From positions 1-10,029 of the forward strand of contig JABSQC010000013.1 in assembly GCA_013214845.1 (NCBI GenBank): a DNA stretch of 10,029 bases, written 5' to 3'. How positions within the stretch are numbered: position 1 is the stretch's first letter; each line of letters starts with the position of its first letter. A program made the translations under genes and the position numbers. The notes beneath the pieces are model-generated. The model did no database searches and had not been told where the DNA came from. It saw only the letters and a program-made list of their open reading frames with translations. Origin of the DNA: Mycoplasmataceae bacterium. Lineage in GTDB: Bacteria > Bacillota_I > Bacilli_A > Mycoplasmatales > Hepatoplasmataceae. This document shows, in pieces, positions 8,158 to 10,029 of the stretch.

Positions 8158-8488
8158 TCTTTATAACCTTTATATAAGCAGCTAACTCTTTTTCTTTGTC
8201 AGCATATGATAATTCGCAAAACTTTTTACTAAATACAAATACGTAATTATGTGAATCTAATTTACTTAGTTCTTGTTTAGATAAGATATCTCTAACTTGT
8301 CTTTTAATTCTATTTCTATATGGAGCATGACCAAATTTCTTAGATACAGCAATTCCAATTTTCATATTTTTGTTCTTGCTGTTCTCCAATATGTTAATAA
8401 AGAACAAATTTTTAAATTTGTTCTTTGCTCCTTTTTCGAATGTTTCTTGGAAAACTTCACTCTTTTTTAATCTATATATAGAGTTCAT
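8117..8488 (-). CDS. rnpA: Ribonuclease P protein component
   Basis: RnpA binds the catalytic RNA of RNase P and helps it remove 5' leaders from precursor tRNAs. The 123-residue product is a small basic protein of normal length. It starts MNSIYRLKKSEVFQETFEKG, the usual opening in the family, and carries the signature region KKFGHAPYRNRIKRQVRD with the RNA-contacting RNRIKR at 58-63. The last residues (KKQKEKKSK) are a lysine-rich tail encoded by the same DNA as the lysine-rich start of YidC, in another frame (41-nt overlap). It begins 18 nt after rpmH. The RNase P RNA gene is not in this window. Confidence 0.95.
   Translation of the reverse strand: MNSIYRLKKSEVFQETFEKGAKNKFKNLFFINILENSKNKNMKIGIAVSKKFGHAPYRNRIKRQVRDILSKQELSKLDSHNYVFVFSKKFCELSYADKEKELAAYIKVIKNGNYKKQKEKKSK
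8167..8171 (-). promoter_or_regulatory. Ribosome binding site of yidC, inside rnpA
   Basis: AAAGG on the minus strand lies 9 nt before the ATG at 8155-8157. It is fully within rnpA and decides the yidC start: translation of yidC probably depends on ribosomes finishing rnpA 41 nt further on. Confidence 0.5.
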
Positions 8489-8506
8489 TTAAATTAAAAA
8501 ACGGTC

Positions 8507-8641
8507 TTAGACTGTTAGTTGTTTTCTTCCTTTTTTTCTTCTAGAACTAAGAACTGCTCTTCCACCTTTAGTGCTCATTCTAGCTCTAAATCCGTGGGTC
8601 TTTGCTCTTTTTCTTTTGTTAGGTTGATATGTTCTTTTCAT
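8507..8641 (-). CDS. rpmH: 50S ribosomal protein L34
   Basis: L34 is a small basic protein buried in the large ribosomal subunit. The 44-residue product starts [20 protein letters not shown], continues with [18 protein letters not shown] and ends in LTV, a full-length and canonical L34. It is the first gene after the gap at 8642-8726, with a TATAAT-type promoter upstream and a GAGAA Shine-Dalgarno (about 8648-8653) 6 nt before the ATG. The rpmH-rnpA-yidC order is one of the most conserved in bacteria and is often next to dnaA; no dnaA is seen on either strand here. Confidence 0.97.
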   Translation of the reverse strand: MKRTYQPNKRKRAKTHGFRARMSTKGGRAVLSSRRKKGRKQLTV

Positions 8642-8726
8642 AATATGTTCTCTATTAGATTATAGAATAAAATTAAATTTTTATGTTAATTACATATGTT
8701 TATTTTTATATTAAATAGTTTTATAT
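8642..8726. other. Intergenic gap between the KAP-like gene and rpmH
   Basis: This 85-bp gap is almost pure A and T. It holds the putative rpmH promoter and ribosome binding site, plus most of the AT inverted repeat described separately. I see no DnaA boxes (TTATCCACA or its complement), no tRNA and no open frame. Confidence 0.6.
8659..8664 (-). promoter_or_regulatory. -10 box of the rpmH operon promoter
   Basis: A perfect TATAAT on the minus strand lies 17 nt upstream of the rpmH ATG in the only real gap before the operon. The -35 is poor: a TTAACA-like hexamer sits about 19 nt upstream, a longer spacing than ideal. Transcription from this box would start near 8652, at the Shine-Dalgarno itself, so the leader would be only about 11 nt. 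An upstream promoter or read-through from the NTPase gene remains possible. Confidence 0.4.
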
Positions 8727-8731
8727 TTAAT
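8710..8731. repeat. AT-only inverted repeat over the stop codon of the KAP-like gene
   Basis: ATTAAATA and TATTTAAT form a perfect 8-bp stem around a 6-nt loop. The repeat overlaps the TAA stop of the right-edge gene (8727-8729). The stem has no G-C pair, and the minus strand shows no T-run after it, so it is a poor terminator candidate. It may be chance in such AT-rich DNA. Confidence 0.3.
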
Positions 8732-10029
8732 TATTATTCATTATTTCGTTGTACACAATTAATTTTCTAATATTATTATTCTTGAACTCAAAGTAGTGAA
8801 ATGTATTATTTTTTACATTTAAAAGATTTTTATCAGACTTAATTGCCTTAAATATGTTCTTCACACTATAATTCCTTATTATAAACCTATCTTTAATTTT
8901 CATATTATATTTTATAATCTTACTATTTAATAGTAATTTATAAGTTAGTTTGCTGTATTTTGAAAACGATAATTCATCTAATAAATTATTGTATTCCTTA
9001 AATTCTTCAGTATATAAGAGATTTAATGATTTGCTTTGAACTTGTATGTAACTATAATCTTCTCTTTCTACTAGCTCTACTTTAAAATCAAAAAATGAAG
9101 ATTGCATTCTAAGATTTCTGTTATTAAATAATGATTGAAAAGAATCATTTGTAGACAAGTCGCTTGAATAAAACAAATCATAGACATCATCTTCATATGC
9201 ATTGTCTACTATTAAGCTTATTACTTTATCAATATAAAACATTTTTTCATCTCCAGACAATGAAGAATTATTGAGTGTGTAATTAATAAATGAACAAATT
9301 ATTTCTTTTTCATTATTCTTTGATTTTTTATAATCCTTTATACTATGTATTCACTCATCCATGAACTTTCTAATATTCCTTATGTCAGCGCTATGGTCCT
9401 TTGTTGTAAAAAAAGTTTCAATGCTATCTAAAATAATATTAAGAACTCTATCATAGTTTTCCAAGTTAATAAACTCAGACTCTATTAACTTGTTTTTAGT
9501 AAATAATTTCCAATCATTTTTCACATAAAAATTATTATATGAAGAAATTTTGTTTCAAAAGTCTTCTTCGTAAATTTTACTAATTTTTATTTTCTCAAAA
9601 TTTGTCAGAAAAACAAAATTTACCCCTTCAAATAAGGATCAATTTATAATTTTGTTTACAACAGAAAGTCTATCAATAGATGATAGTCTGTCAATGTTAT
9701 CAATAAAAATAAACTTTTTTTCTTTTTTAGTATGATAATAATTAGCAGCTTTAATGTATAGTTTGACTAAATTATCTTTTATTTTATCTGTATCGCTCAT
9801 TAGATTATTTAAAGCTTTAAATATTTGGTTATTACTTAAACCTTCATAATTTTCAGCAATAATATTTTTCTTAGTATGATTGCTTCTAATATTATCATTA
9901 ATTGAAATAAATTCTAAAATCTCTTTGTATATTGGTAAATTTTTATTAAAGTATTTTTTTGTTTGCTCTTTAAGTATAAAAAACTCTCTTTTAGAAATTT
10001 CTTGAAAAGATTTTAATAAATCTTTTTTC
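8727..10029 (-). CDS. P-loop NTPase, KAP-family-like, C-terminal part (runs off right edge)
   Basis: The frame is open from the right edge to TAA at 8727, giving 433 visible residues; the true start lies outside the window. TGA is read as Trp at three places and TGG once. The one strong motif is KKFIFIDNIDRLSS near visible residues 104-117, a hydrophobic strand followed by an acidic Walker B-type segment like the 'vfiDDLDRL' of KAP NTPases. It is followed by VVNKIINWSLFEGVNFVFLTNFEKI, which resembles the next helix and strand (sensor-like region). No Walker A loop is in the visible part, as expected if it lies upstream. The rest is Lys, Asn, Ile and Phe-rich with no membrane segment that I can see. 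KAP proteins include PifA of plasmid F, which excludes phage T7, but no role can be assigned here. It could instead be another AAA+/STAND-type ATPase. It is not DnaA: no DnaA-type DNA-binding signature is present at the C-terminus. Confidence 0.55.

Noticed and set aside
8642..8726. Replication origin between the NTPase gene and rpmH
   Set aside because: The gap is AT-rich but only 85 bp, has no recognisable DnaA boxes, and no dnaA is adjacent.
8710..8731. Rho-independent terminator after the NTPase gene
   Set aside because: The stem has no G-C pairs and is not followed by a T-run on the transcribed strand.
8727..9260. A separate 177-residue gene starting with TTG at 9260
   Set aside because: The frame stays open upstream through TGA-Trp to the window edge, so this is only the C-terminal part of the larger NTPase gene.

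Overview
The window is a gene-dense, very AT-rich stretch in which every supportable gene reads on the minus strand. Trp residues at conserved places are encoded almost always by TGA, so the genome uses the Mycoplasma/Spiroplasma code (translation table 4). Together with the small RnpA, the short TilS and the compact operons, this points to a mollicute. An Entomoplasmatales/Spiroplasma-like or Mycoplasma-like organism is the best guess; I cannot name the genus. Under the standard code tilS, rsmA, tatD, yidC, hpt and the right-edge gene look broken. They are intact once TGA is read as Trp.

In transcription order (right to left), the window starts with the C-terminal 433 residues of a P-loop NTPase with a KAP-like Walker B segment, running off the right edge (8727-10029). 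After an 85-bp gap with a promoter comes a tight cluster: rpmH (L34), rnpA (RNase P protein), yidC (membrane insertase), mnmE (tRNA U34 GTPase), tatD (metal-dependent nuclease) and rsmA (16S rRNA dimethyltransferase). rnpA and yidC overlap by 41 nt and tatD and rsmA by 14 nt, while mnmE and tatD are 1 nt apart. A second promoter inside the 3' end of rsmA appears to drive prs, pth, tilS and hpt; hpt runs off the left edge.

Most genes serve translation: ribosome assembly (rpmH, rsmA), tRNA 5' maturation (rnpA), wobble and anticodon modification (mnmE, tilS) and recycling of peptidyl-tRNA (pth). yidC serves membrane protein biogenesis. prs makes PRPP, and hpt in the same operon uses it for purine salvage. 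The order joins gene blocks that lie on both sides of dnaA in Bacillus, but without jag, rnmV or dnaA in view.

Two items stand out. YidC is 783 residues long because a Ser/Thr/Asp/Tyr-rich domain of about 410 residues lies outside the cell between its first and second membrane segments. And a KAP-like NTPase of unknown role sits directly upstream of rpmH, where dnaA or the origin is often found. No RNA genes, insertion sequences, CRISPR arrays or gene-free stretches over 300 bases were seen.
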